Positions 51,684 through 59,894 of a stretch of DNA of 64,000 nt are shown piece by piece. Below the pieces are notes generated by a model. That model did no database searches. It saw only the letters and a program-made list of their open reading frames with translations, and had not been told where the DNA came from. The stretch covers positions 30,826 through 94,825 of the forward strand of contig JAEYYB010000131.1 of NCBI GenBank assembly GCA_023430975.1. Direction: 5' to 3'. Origin of the DNA: Bacillota bacterium. Its GTDB lineage: Bacteria > Bacillota > Clostridia > Acetivibrionales > DSM-2933. The number at the start of each line of letters is the position of its first letter. The first letter of the stretch is position 1. Position numbers and translations under genes: made by a program.

Positions 51684-51744
51684 AAGGACACCTCAATTTT
51701 TTGTATTTTCATGGCTTAATATAAATGTTTGAATAGAATAGTTT

Positions 51745-51769
51745 GCGATTTTGCAATCTTGATGTTGTT
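51745..51769 (+). repeat. Family 2 repeat, head fragment
   Basis: GCGATTTTGCAATCTTGATG matches the head of family 2 but the hairpin part is missing. Confidence 0.5.
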
Positions 51770-51797
51770 GAAAAAATGACAAGTGAATTTATATTTA

Positions 51798-51897
51798 ATA
51801 ATGGCTAAGAAATAACATTCAATTCTCATCGTCCAAAACCCCGTCAAATCATCGGGATTTTGTCCTTGAGAATATGAAGTTATTTCTAAGGCATTAC
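51798..51897. repeat. Hairpin repeat family 3, copy 2 (100 bp)
   Basis: Outer arms TAATGGCTAAGAAATAACAT / GTTATTTCTAAGGCATTA, middle arms TTCTCA / TGAGAA, and an inner CAAAACCCCG / CGGGATTTTG make a three-tier hairpin. It lies directly after the stop of the beta-propeller/copper-amine-oxidase protein and may terminate it. Confidence 0.75.
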
Positions 51898-54039
51898 TTA
51901 ATTATTACTAACGATGTACACAGTTTTCTTTACTTTGTCCCAATTTACTTTTGCTCCGATATTTTCTGCCAAAAATCTCAATGGTACCATAGTTCTGCCT
52001 CTTATGACATTTGCCGGTTCATCGAGCTTAACAACCGCTCCATTAACTACCGCTTCCTTTCCCCCCACTTTTAAAATTATGGTAGATTCTCCGCGGCTGC
52101 ATGTTATAGTCTTTGTGGCCTCATTATAATCAACGGTCATACCCAATGCTTCACAAATTGCTCTTAAAGGAACTAATGTTTTACCGTTTCTAATAATCGG
52201 TGGTGTATCAGCTTCCAAACTCTGACCATCAATATCCACACCTATGTACGCAGGTATTGCACTCACAACAGTACCTTCTTCGCCGCAAGCAACAAGCACT
52301 TCACCGCTCCATGCCACACTTTTAAGATTCTTGACACTGCCAAGAGTTTCGTCAGTCCAATTTATGCCATCCTTTGATGTTAATGTGGAATTTCCAACTC
52401 TGACATGAGTATCCACTTGGTTTTTCTTGTTTTCAACATGGGAAGCTGTCAAGTCGCCAACACCAATATATTCAGTACCATTCCAGATAATATGCTTTAT
52501 ACCTTTTATATTAGGTATGTCTTTATTAATGTTTTCTGAATCGGGAAAAATCAGAGTATCCCCACTATTATTGTTTACAATGCCGACCTTTAAGCGAATA
52601 ATCTTTGACCATAACTTTCCATCTGATGATAGCAATTTTGTACCATCTTTACCTTCATCAGCTACAAAGTTTACACCATCCCATACTATGGAGTATATAC
52701 TTCTATAAGTACCTGAGTTAGTGATATTCCATTTGACGCAATCGGAAGATGTCAGTATAACCCCTGATTCTCCAACAGCCACAAACATTTTTCCGTTCCA
52801 TGCTATACTGTTTAATTTACTAAAAATTCCCGTATTTGACCTATTCCACTTTACACCATCTAAAGAGGTGATTATATATCCTTCTGACCCTACTGCTACA
52901 AACATTTTTCCGTTATATATTACCTTATAGAAATCTTTACTAAAATTATTTTCCTGTCTTACCCATGAATCCCCATCATAGGAAGTTAAAATAATTCCAG
53001 CATCACCCACTACAACAAACTTATTTTTCCCCCAAACGGCACTATTTAAGTTTTGGTCAATTCCATTAAGGTTAATTGATATCCATTTTTCCAAATCTTT
53101 TGACTTTAGTAAGGTACCGTTATTTCCAACAACAAAATAATCCTTTCCAGTGTATATAACTGACTCCAGATTACTGCCGGTATTTGAATTGATCTTTTCC
53201 CATTTGGTACCACTATCAGAACTGTATATTGCACCATTAAACCCAACGGCTATAAAACTTTGACCATCCCAGCATATGTCCTTTATTCCGCTCCCAAGCT
53301 GCAATAAGCCTTTTGATGTGCCATTGACCTCACTTGGTTTCCCTCCTATTGAAGCTTCAAGTGATACCCATGCCCAGTTTGTTCCGTCCATTGAAGTAAC
53401 TATATTTCCATCATCTGATGAGGCCACATATTTTGATCCATTCCAACAGATGTTCTTTATAGATGCTTCCTTGCTTATTCTGACTTTGTTCCAGTTAACA
53501 CCATCATCAGTGCTGTAAAACCCGCCGTCATCACCTACAATTGTCAATTTAGTTCCATATGTATATATATCATTCAAAGACTCATCACTTTTTATTTCAA
53601 CATTTGACCAGGTTTCCCCGTCAGCAGATGAAAGTACTGTTCCGAATTTACCAACTGCATAAAATTTATCTGTGTGCCAAACAACGCTGTTTAAGGTTAA
53701 TGATGATTTTGTCGTCCAACTGATCCCGTCAGAGGAAGTAACTATAACCCCCTCACCTACTGCAATAAATTTTCCGTTTCCATATGTAATACTGTTAAGG
53801 GATTCAACTGTTCCTGATTCCCTACCAATCCATTTTATGCCCCCTTGGGATGTTTTAATTCTTCCATCCTCACCAACAGCTGCAAATAAACCATTGCCGT
53901 CATATGCTATCCCTTTGAGATTGATTTTACCTGTCTCAAGAGATTTCTTCCACTTTATTTGACCTTGAGCAAAAATAGCCTGCCCCATTAAAACCACTAT
54001 AGATATTATAAAAATTCCCATTAATTTCTTCTTTAGCAT
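51898..54039 (-). CDS. Exported beta-propeller protein with copper-amine-oxidase-like domains
   Basis: Secreted protein of 713 aa. A signal peptide (about 1-25) precedes about twelve repeats of a Ycf48/BNR-like unit, each with GVNWN/SSDGxxW and a following VAVGxxG strand; these form one or two beta-propellers. The C-terminal ~120 residues hold a copper-amine-oxidase N-terminal-like domain pair (TLVPLRAICEALGM, TMVPLRFLAENIGA), probably wall-binding. No catalytic site is seen. A scaffold or ligand-binding role at the cell surface is inferred. GGAGG-type sequence precedes the ATG. Confidence 0.85.
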   Translation of the reverse strand: MLKKKLMGIFIISIVVLMGQAIFAQGQIKWKKSLETGKINLKGIAYDGNGLFAAVGEDGRIKTSQGGIKWIGRESGTVESLNSITYGNGKFIAVGEGVIVTSSDGISWTTKSSLTLNSVVWHTDKFYAVGKFGTVLSSADGETWSNVEIKSDESLNDIYTYGTKLTIVGDDGGFYSTDDGVNWNKVRISKEASIKNICWNGSKYVASSDDGNIVTSMDGTNWAWVSLEASIGGKPSEVNGTSKGLLQLGSGIKDICWDGQSFIAVGFNGAIYSSDSGTKWEKINSNTGSNLESVIYTGKDYFVVGNNGTLLKSKDLEKWISINLNGIDQNLNSAVWGKNKFVVVGDAGIILTSYDGDSWVRQENNFSKDFYKVIYNGKMFVAVGSEGYIITSLDGVKWNRSNTGIFSKLNSIAWNGKMFVAVGESGVILTSSDCVKWNITNSGTYRSIYSIVWDGVNFVADEGKDGTKLLSSDGKLWSKIIRLKVGIVNNNSGDTLIFPDSENINKDIPNIKGIKHIIWNGTEYIGVGDLTASHVENKKNQVDTHVRVGNSTLTSKDGINWTDETLGSVKNLKSVAWSGEVLVACGEEGTVVSAIPAYIGVDIDGQSLEADTPPIIRNGKTLVPLRAICEALGMTVDYNEATKTITCSRGESTIILKVGGKEAVVNGAVVKLDEPANVIRGRTMVPLRFLAENIGAKVNWDKVKKTVYIVSNN

Positions 54040-54075
54040 ACTAATCCTTTCCTCCCACCAGGTTTCGGTGTATTT

Positions 54076-54174
54076 ATATTAAAAGTGTTAATAATCTTAC
54101 ATTTGGCGGAGCAAATAACGAACGGTTCAATGGGATTTGCTTAAGACAAATGTAATAGATTTATCACTTTTAAT
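54076..54174 (-). repeat. Hairpin repeat family 1, copy 7
   Basis: Complete copy in the minus-type orientation (ATATTAAAAGTGTTAATAATC ... CACTTTTAAT), with a TCTTAA-type inner segment. It lies upstream of the propeller protein gene. Confidence 0.9.
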
Positions 54175-54223
54175 TTAGGTTTTATTTTTTTCGTTCTTCA
54201 TGTATATCGGCAGTGACCCAATA

Positions 54224-54282
54224 CCACTTGATAAAAATCTGTCATAAGAAATTTTGGCACAATACACGCCATAATTTCCCAG
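54224..54282 (+). repeat. Dispersed repeat family 2, copy f
   Basis: CACTTGATAAAAATCTGTCA, AAGAAATTTTGGCACAATAC and GCCATAATTTCCCAGA match the family. It adjoins the family 1 copy in the same gap. Confidence 0.65.
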
Positions 54283-54302
54283 ACGTACAAAACCTTTAAA
54301 GT

Positions 54303-54815
54303 TTATTCAATTGGTTGTTTTATTTTCCTATATTCCATAGTATACATTATAAAGGAAAATAAATTCGCTAAGACAGCTATAAGTACAAAAATGTTATTAT
54401 AAGGAATGTCAAAAAGGGTCACTATTATTGCTATAAAAAATATAACTGTCGACATTTTTCCATACCAATTGGCAGAAACAACACAATTGGCCTTTTTATA
54501 AAGGATTAAACTGCCTGCTATCATAAATAGTTCTTTAGCTATAACTATTATTAAAAATACCGGTGGTATCTTATTTTTCAATGTCAGAAGTACTAGTGCT
54601 GAAATCTGCATGGATTTATCAGCTACCGGATCTGCAAGTTTTCCGAATGATGTTACCAAATTGAACCTTCTTGCTATCTGACCATCTAGGATATCTGTTA
54701 ACCCGGCAAATACATAAAGGGCTACCGAAACATGATAGTCTTCAACAATCATAAAATAGCAAAAAACAGGTACAACTAAAAACCTTATTATCGTCAAAAT
54801 ATTAGGAATGTTCAC
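54303..54815 (-). CDS. pgsA: CDP-alcohol phosphatidyltransferase, probably PgsA
   Basis: Integral membrane enzyme of 170 aa that makes phosphatidylglycerol phosphate from CDP-diacylglycerol. The CDP-alcohol motif is DILDGQIARRF followed by GKLADPVADK, giving the required D-x2-DG-x2-AR-x8-G-x3-D-x3-D pattern. About five hydrophobic segments are present. The exact alcohol substrate is inferred from resemblance to PgsA. It lies downstream of the thioesterase gene. Confidence 0.88.
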   Translation of the reverse strand: MNIPNILTIIRFLVVPVFCYFMIVEDYHVSVALYVFAGLTDILDGQIARRFNLVTSFGKLADPVADKSMQISALVLLTLKNKIPPVFLIIVIAKELFMIAGSLILYKKANCVVSANWYGKMSTVIFFIAIIVTLFDIPYNNIFVLIAVLANLFSFIMYTMEYRKIKQPIE

Positions 54816-54911
54816 CTATACACCGCCTAAACCAGATTGTAATGATCCTATAATATTATACAAAAAGCATTTAAATATTGTGTTTTTCGAAATGCCTTTA
54901 ATTATATAATA

Positions 54912-55334
54912 TTAAGATTCTCCTAAAATATTGCCAAATAACTCAAATAGCACCGGTGAATATTTTTTAAGATTAACCGGCTTCAAGTTTTTATCAGTCC
55001 ATACATGCATAGTTTCGCCTGTTGATAGTATTACTGGCTTATCACCCATTCTTACCACTTCATAATGGAATCTAATCCTGGTATTTGTCATTTCTTCTAT
55101 ACTTGTTTTTATTATAATCTCGTCTTCATAATTTGCAGCAATTTTAAAATTGCACTTTAATTCAATAAGAGGAAGCATCAAGCCTTTCTCTTCTATCTTT
55201 GAATAAGGTAATCCTGCTTTTTTTATAAAATCCGTCCTGCCTGCCTCAAACCAGATAGCATAATTAGAATGATGTACTATTCCCATTTTATCTGTTTCTG
55301 CATATCTAACAATTAAGTGTGTCTCAGATACCAT
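54912..55334 (-). CDS. 4-hydroxybenzoyl-CoA thioesterase-family protein (YbgC/FadM-like)
   Basis: Hot-dog-fold thioesterase of 140 aa that probably hydrolyses an acyl-CoA. The family motif is RYAETDKMGIVHHSNYAIWF near the N terminus, with the catalytic Asp in the family position. The ATG at 55334 fits the family start; an upstream extension adds unrelated residues. The substrate is unknown. It sits in the row dnaE-mtrB-small protein-thioesterase-pgsA. Confidence 0.85.
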   Translation of the reverse strand: MVSETHLIVRYAETDKMGIVHHSNYAIWFEAGRTDFIKKAGLPYSKIEEKGLMLPLIELKCNFKIAANYEDEIIIKTSIEEMTNTRIRFHYEVVRMGDKPVILSTGETMHVWTDKNLKPVNLKKYSPVLFELFGNILGES

Positions 55335-55479
55335 TTTTTTACCCGCCTTATTTCTATTATAAACAGTCTTATAATCATGCTTTAATATAATTCCATATAA
55401 AATATTAAACCCGTGAAAATATATCAAAATTAACACGGGAAAATTTTTAGTTCTATTAAATTACTCGTGGTAAATAATC

Positions 55480-55677
55480 TTAAAAACCCTTTTCAATAAT
55501 TACACTGTGTGCTTCTTCAACTTCAGCTTCGGGAACTAGCACTTCAAAATAATTGTCGTTGCTTTCATGGTTTTTACTAATCGGCCTTACCTTGACAAGT
55601 ATACCATCAACAGTGAGCAATTCCTGAAGTTTGTTCGCTATATCCTTGCTTTGTGCCATATACACAACAGTCCACAT
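55480..55677 (-). CDS. Small DUF2007-like protein, 65 aa
   Basis: Soluble protein that begins MWTVVYMAQSKDIANKLQEL and ends VEEAHSVIIEKGF. The pattern of a strand, a helix and a closing strand/helix resembles the DUF2007 putative signal-transducing family. Similar small proteins are common in Clostridia, sometimes mislabelled glutamate decarboxylase. It lies 23 bp after mtrB and is likely cotranscribed with it. Confidence 0.65.
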   Translation of the reverse strand: MWTVVYMAQSKDIANKLQELLTVDGILVKVRPISKNHESNDNYFEVLVPEAEVEEAHSVIIEKGF

Positions 55678-55700
55678 ATAAACACGCCCCTTTTTAACTT

Positions 55701-55931
55701 TTATTCACCAGAAATAATTTCCCCATAACGGCTAAGAATTTTTGCTTTTCCTCTAACCTTAATGGCAGATGTATTCTCAGTAAACTGGGCTATTAATACT
55801 TCTCCCTTGTCTAGCTTCTCAGTGTGATGAAATTTAGTATCTCTTCCACGTGTGAGGCCTATAATGTTTACTCCGCTTTCCTCAGCTTTTACAATAATAT
55901 AATCCTGAATTTTATCCTGCTCCCAATCCAA
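55701..55931 (-). CDS. mtrB: Tryptophan RNA-binding attenuation protein TRAP
   Basis: TRAP forms an 11-subunit ring that, with bound tryptophan, wraps leader RNA carrying GAG/UAG repeats and ends transcription or blocks translation of trp genes. The sequence matches B. subtilis MtrB closely: VNIIGLTRGRDTKFHHTEKL, DKGEVLIAQFTENTSAIKVR. Residues equal to the RNA-binding Lys37, Lys56 and Arg58 are all kept, as is the Trp-pocket Thr in LTRG. The likely start is TTG at 55931, 6 nt after GAGGTG, giving 76 aa; a GTG at 55940 is the alternative. No anti-TRAP or trp gene is in the window. Confidence 0.93.
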   Translation of the reverse strand: MDWEQDKIQDYIIVKAEESGVNIIGLTRGRDTKFHHTEKLDKGEVLIAQFTENTSAIKVRGKAKILSRYGEIISGE

Positions 55932-55993
55932 ACAAATCACCTCGTCATAACTATATATTATTTTATTTTAAAAATCAATATTTTTTTCTAATC

Positions 55994-58900
55994 TTATTCA
56001 CCTGCAATCCTGACATTATCCCCTCCAAGTCTATCTTTCAGCTCATCTAAGAGGCAGTCATTAAGACTTACCCAGTATTCCCTCCCAAGAACCTTTACAG
56101 ACTTGTCATCCTCATCATAAAGACATACTGGTGTCATTCCGTTAAAGTATTTAAGCATGGATAAAATCGATTCATAGTTTGTCTTGTCCGTATTTTTATT
56201 TGTTCGGATGTAAACCTTTTTAAACTTTTTCTTCTTTATTGGATTAATATCTTCACATATTATCTTAGGTTGCTCTTCTTCCTTCAAACTTATTCTTCCC
56301 TTTATTAATACAATATTTTCCTCTACCATATGAGATGCATATTTTTCAAGAATTTTTGGAAATACGATAACTTCCATAGTTCCATAAAAATCTTCCACAC
56401 CTAAAAATGCCATCATGTTGTTGCTTCTTGTAGATTTGTTCTTTCTACTTGTAATAATCCCTCCTATTGTAACGTTCATCCCATCGTATATATTTTTATG
56501 CATTTCCAGCATTTCTCCAGCTTCGTTTTCAGATTGAATTGAGTTAAGATCAGAGCTATAAATTGTAACCTGGCTCTTTAGCTCATTTTCAAACTCTAAA
56601 AGCGGGTGCCCGGAAATATATAGTCCCAGCATTTCCTTTTCCATTGCCAACAAAATCTTCTGAGGATATTCCTTTATATCGGGATACTCAATATAAGCCT
56701 TAACACTTTCTTTATTAACTGCTCCAAATTCGAATATGGACAGCTGCCCTTCCATATTCTTTTTTCTTGTTTGGGCTATTGTATCAAGCTGCTTTTCAAA
56801 GACTGCCAACAGCTTTGATCGATATACACCCAAAGAATCAAATGCACCGCTTTTAATAAGACTTTCTATGCATCTTTTATTAATATCCTTACCGTCAATC
56901 CTCTCGCAAAAGTCTCTGAAGTCCTTAAAGCTTCCACTCTTCTCCCGTTCAATAATAATGCTTCCTACTGCTCCTCCACCTACATTTTTGACTGCAGCCA
57001 AGCCAAACCTGACCTTGCCGTTAACAACTGTAAACTTTACATTACTCTCATTTATGTCAGGAGGAAGCACCTCAATATTCATCACCTTGCATTCCGATAC
57101 ATACTGAGAAACCTTTTCACTGCTACCTAAAAAGCTGTTTAGAGACGCTGCCATAAACTCTACCGGATAGTAGTATTTAAGCCATGCAGTCTGGTATGCT
57201 ACCACTGCATAAGCAGCAGCATGAGATTTGTTGAAGGCATAACTTGCAAAATCCATCATTTCATCGAATATTTTATTTGCTGTTGCCTCATCTACACCGT
57301 TTCTCATAGCACCAGATACTTCAATATTTCCTTTTGCATCTACTATTCCATGTATAAAATTCTGTCTTTCCTGCTCCATTACGCTTATTTTCTTCTTGGA
57401 CATTGCCCTTCTTACAAGGTCGGACCTACCCATTGAGTAGCCTGCCAAATCCCTTACAATCTGCATAACCTGCTCCTGGTATACCATACAGCCGTAAGTA
57501 ACATCCATAATGTGCTTGAGCTTTGGATGGTCATATTTTACTTCATCAGGGTTGTTTTTGTTCTTTAAATACCTGGGTATCTGATCCATTGGCCCCGGTC
57601 GGTATAATGAAATACCTGCAATTATATCTTCAAGGCTCGATGGCTGTAGTTCCTTCATGAACTGGGTCATTCCGCCGCTTTCAAGCTGGAAAACGCCCGA
57701 TGTTTTACCTTCACTAATCATCTTGAAAACAGCTTTATCATCCATATCCAGCTTATCAATATTGATCTTCCTGCCGTAGTTTTTATAAACCAGTTCAACC
57801 GCATCCCTTATTACTGTAAGGGTTCGAAGGCCTAGAAAATCCATCTTAAGAAGGCCTAATTCTTCAAGTGTCCCCATTGTAAACTGGGTTGTTATACTGT
57901 CCTCGTTCCTTTGCAGGGGGACGCATTCATCAATAGGGTCCTTTGAAATAACCACCCCAGCTGCATGGGTTGAAGCGTGCCTTGGCATACCTTCTAAAAG
58001 CCTTGCCATCTCGATTAATTCCCTTGTCCTGTCATCCTCGTTATACTTCTTTTTTAACTCAGGATTTAATTCTAAAGCCTTCTCTATATTCATTCCTGGC
58101 TGAAAAGGAATCATTTTTGCAACGACATCCACATCACCATAAGGTACGTTCAGAGCCCTTCCAACATCTCGTATAGCAGCCCTAGCCGCCATTGTTCCGA
58201 AGGTTATTATCTGTGCCACCCTGTCCTTACCATACTTTCTGACAACATAATCTATGACCTCCTGCCTTCTTTCGAAGCAAAAGTCAATATCTATATCGGG
58301 CATGCTTATCCTCTCGGGGTTTAGAAATCTTTCAAAAAGGAGATTGTACTTTATGGGGTCAATATTGGTAATTCCCAGGGTATATGCCACAAGGCTTCCT
58401 GCAGCCGATCCTCTTCCAGGGCCTACCATTATACCATTGTCCTTTGCATATTTTATAAAATCCCATACAACAAGGAAATAATCAACATAGCCCATTTGCT
58501 TTATAACTGAAAGCTCATATGACAGCCTGTCCCTCTTTTCCTGATCGCATGCATCCCCATATAAATGTTCAAGTCCCTCAAAGCATAAGCTTTCAAGGTA
58601 GTCATAGGGGTTTGTTGTATCAGGAACGGCATACGAAGGCAAATGGAGCTTTCCGAATTCCAATTCCACATTGCAGCTTTCTGCAACCTTCACAGTGTTT
58701 TCCAGTGCTTCAGGTACATTTTTAAACAGTCTGTACATTTCGTCAATTGATTTAATATAAAATTCATCGGCAGAAAATGTCATCCTGTCCTCATCATCCA
58801 TAGTCTTACCCGTTTGTATGCAAAGAAGTATTTCCTGTGCCCTTGCATCCTCACGCCTTAAATAGTGGGCATCGTTAGTTGCTATAAGGGGCAATGACAG

Positions 58901-59488
58901 CTCCTTGCTCATTTTTATAAGCTGCTGGTTAACAAGGTTTTGTTCCTCAATTCCGTTGCTTTGCAACTCCAGGTAGAAATTCCCCTGACCAAAAATTGAA
59001 TTGTATTTTAATGCTATTTTCTTTGCTTTCTCAATATCATTATACATGATGGCCTTGGGAATATCTCCTGAAAGGCATGCACTTAATGCTGTAATACCTT
59101 CACTGTACTTTTCAAGAACTTCAATATCAACCCTTGGCCTATAATAAAAGCCTTCTGTGAAGCCTATTGATACTATTTTCATAAGGTTTTTATAACCGGT
59201 CATGTCCCGTGCCAAAAGCACAAGATGCCCTTGTTCCGAATCAAGGTTTGCCTCTTTATCAAACCTTGTTCTTTTTGCAGTATATATTTCACAGCCAATA
59301 ATAGGCTTAATCCCGTTTTTTACCGCTTCCTTGTAAAAGTCTACCACTCCATACATAACTCCATGGTCTGTTATGGCTATGCTCTTCATACCAAGTTCTG
59401 CAGTGCGTCTTATTAGATCCTTTATCCTATTGGCACCATCCAAAAGACTATATTCTGTATGGACGTGCAAATGTACAAAATCAGGCAT
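55994..59488 (-). CDS. dnaE: DNA polymerase III alpha subunit
   Basis: Replicative polymerase catalytic subunit of 1164 aa. The N-terminal PHP domain (HLHVHTEYSLLDGANRI, DHGVMYGVVDFY) is followed by the palm and fingers with GPGRGSAAGSLVAYTLGI, the catalytic PDIDIDFCFERR aspartates, and YRPGPMDQIPRY. A helix-hairpin-helix and an OB-fold domain (VTIGGIITSRKNK) lie toward the C terminus. It is the DnaE-type, not PolC. AAGGG precedes the ATG at 59488. A family 1 repeat occupies the upstream gap. Confidence 0.97.
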   Translation of the reverse strand: MPDFVHLHVHTEYSLLDGANRIKDLIRRTAELGMKSIAITDHGVMYGVVDFYKEAVKNGIKPIIGCEIYTAKRTRFDKEANLDSEQGHLVLLARDMTGYKNLMKIVSIGFTEGFYYRPRVDIEVLEKYSEGITALSACLSGDIPKAIMYNDIEKAKKIALKYNSIFGQGNFYLELQSNGIEEQNLVNQQLIKMSKELSLPLIATNDAHYLRREDARAQEILLCIQTGKTMDDEDRMTFSADEFYIKSIDEMYRLFKNVPEALENTVKVAESCNVELEFGKLHLPSYAVPDTTNPYDYLESLCFEGLEHLYGDACDQEKRDRLSYELSVIKQMGYVDYFLVVWDFIKYAKDNGIMVGPGRGSAAGSLVAYTLGITNIDPIKYNLLFERFLNPERISMPDIDIDFCFERRQEVIDYVVRKYGKDRVAQIITFGTMAARAAIRDVGRALNVPYGDVDVVAKMIPFQPGMNIEKALELNPELKKKYNEDDRTRELIEMARLLEGMPRHASTHAAGVVISKDPIDECVPLQRNEDSITTQFTMGTLEELGLLKMDFLGLRTLTVIRDAVELVYKNYGRKINIDKLDMDDKAVFKMISEGKTSGVFQLESGGMTQFMKELQPSSLEDIIAGISLYRPGPMDQIPRYLKNKNNPDEVKYDHPKLKHIMDVTYGCMVYQEQVMQIVRDLAGYSMGRSDLVRRAMSKKKISVMEQERQNFIHGIVDAKGNIEVSGAMRNGVDEATANKIFDEMMDFASYAFNKSHAAAYAVVAYQTAWLKYYYPVEFMAASLNSFLGSSEKVSQYVSECKVMNIEVLPPDINESNVKFTVVNGKVRFGLAAVKNVGGGAVGSIIIEREKSGSFKDFRDFCERIDGKDINKRCIESLIKSGAFDSLGVYRSKLLAVFEKQLDTIAQTRKKNMEGQLSIFEFGAVNKESVKAYIEYPDIKEYPQKILLAMEKEMLGLYISGHPLLEFENELKSQVTIYSSDLNSIQSENEAGEMLEMHKNIYDGMNVTIGGIITSRKNKSTRSNNMMAFLGVEDFYGTMEVIVFPKILEKYASHMVEENIVLIKGRISLKEEEQPKIICEDINPIKKKKFKKVYIRTNKNTDKTNYESILSMLKYFNGMTPVCLYDEDDKSVKVLGREYWVSLNDCLLDELKDRLGGDNVRIAGE

Positions 59489-59625
59489 TTTAACCCTTCT
59501 TTCAGTTAAGTCGTGACAAAAATATTACTTCCTCATTTTACCCGGTTATTGACGATTTACGTCAGCACATGAGCCAAGTTTATAGCGGAAGCTATGTAAT
59601 GCATTACTATGTTTTAATTATTCCT

Positions 59626-59726
59626 AAATTAAAAGTGCTAATAATCTTACATTTGGCAGAGCAGATAACGAACGGTTCAACGGAATTTGCTTAAGACAAA
59701 TGTAATAGATTTGTCATTTTTAATAT
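59626..59726 (-). repeat. Hairpin repeat family 1, copy 8 (101 bp)
   Basis: Copy in the minus-type orientation with several changes (AAATTAAAAGTGCTAATAATC, CATTTTTAATAT, GCAGATAACG). It lies upstream of dnaE. The 59489-59625 stretch beside it holds no other feature I can identify. Confidence 0.88.
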
Positions 59727-59811
59727 AAATATTATAACATATTATGATTCCACTTTTTCAAGTTTGTTATTGGAGTACTTCATTAATATACAATAATTAT
59801 TACCACAAAAC

Positions 59812-59838
59812 ACAAAAAGAGTCAGGAATTAACCTGAC
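59812..59838 (-). terminator. Terminator after the phosphohexomutase gene
   Basis: GTCAGG-aattaa-CCTGAC stem. On the minus strand the right arm is followed by TCTTTTT. Confidence 0.75.
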
Positions 59839-59894
59839 CCTCAATTATTCTACCCTAAATTATTCTTAATATCTTGGACATTATGGAAATTTTG

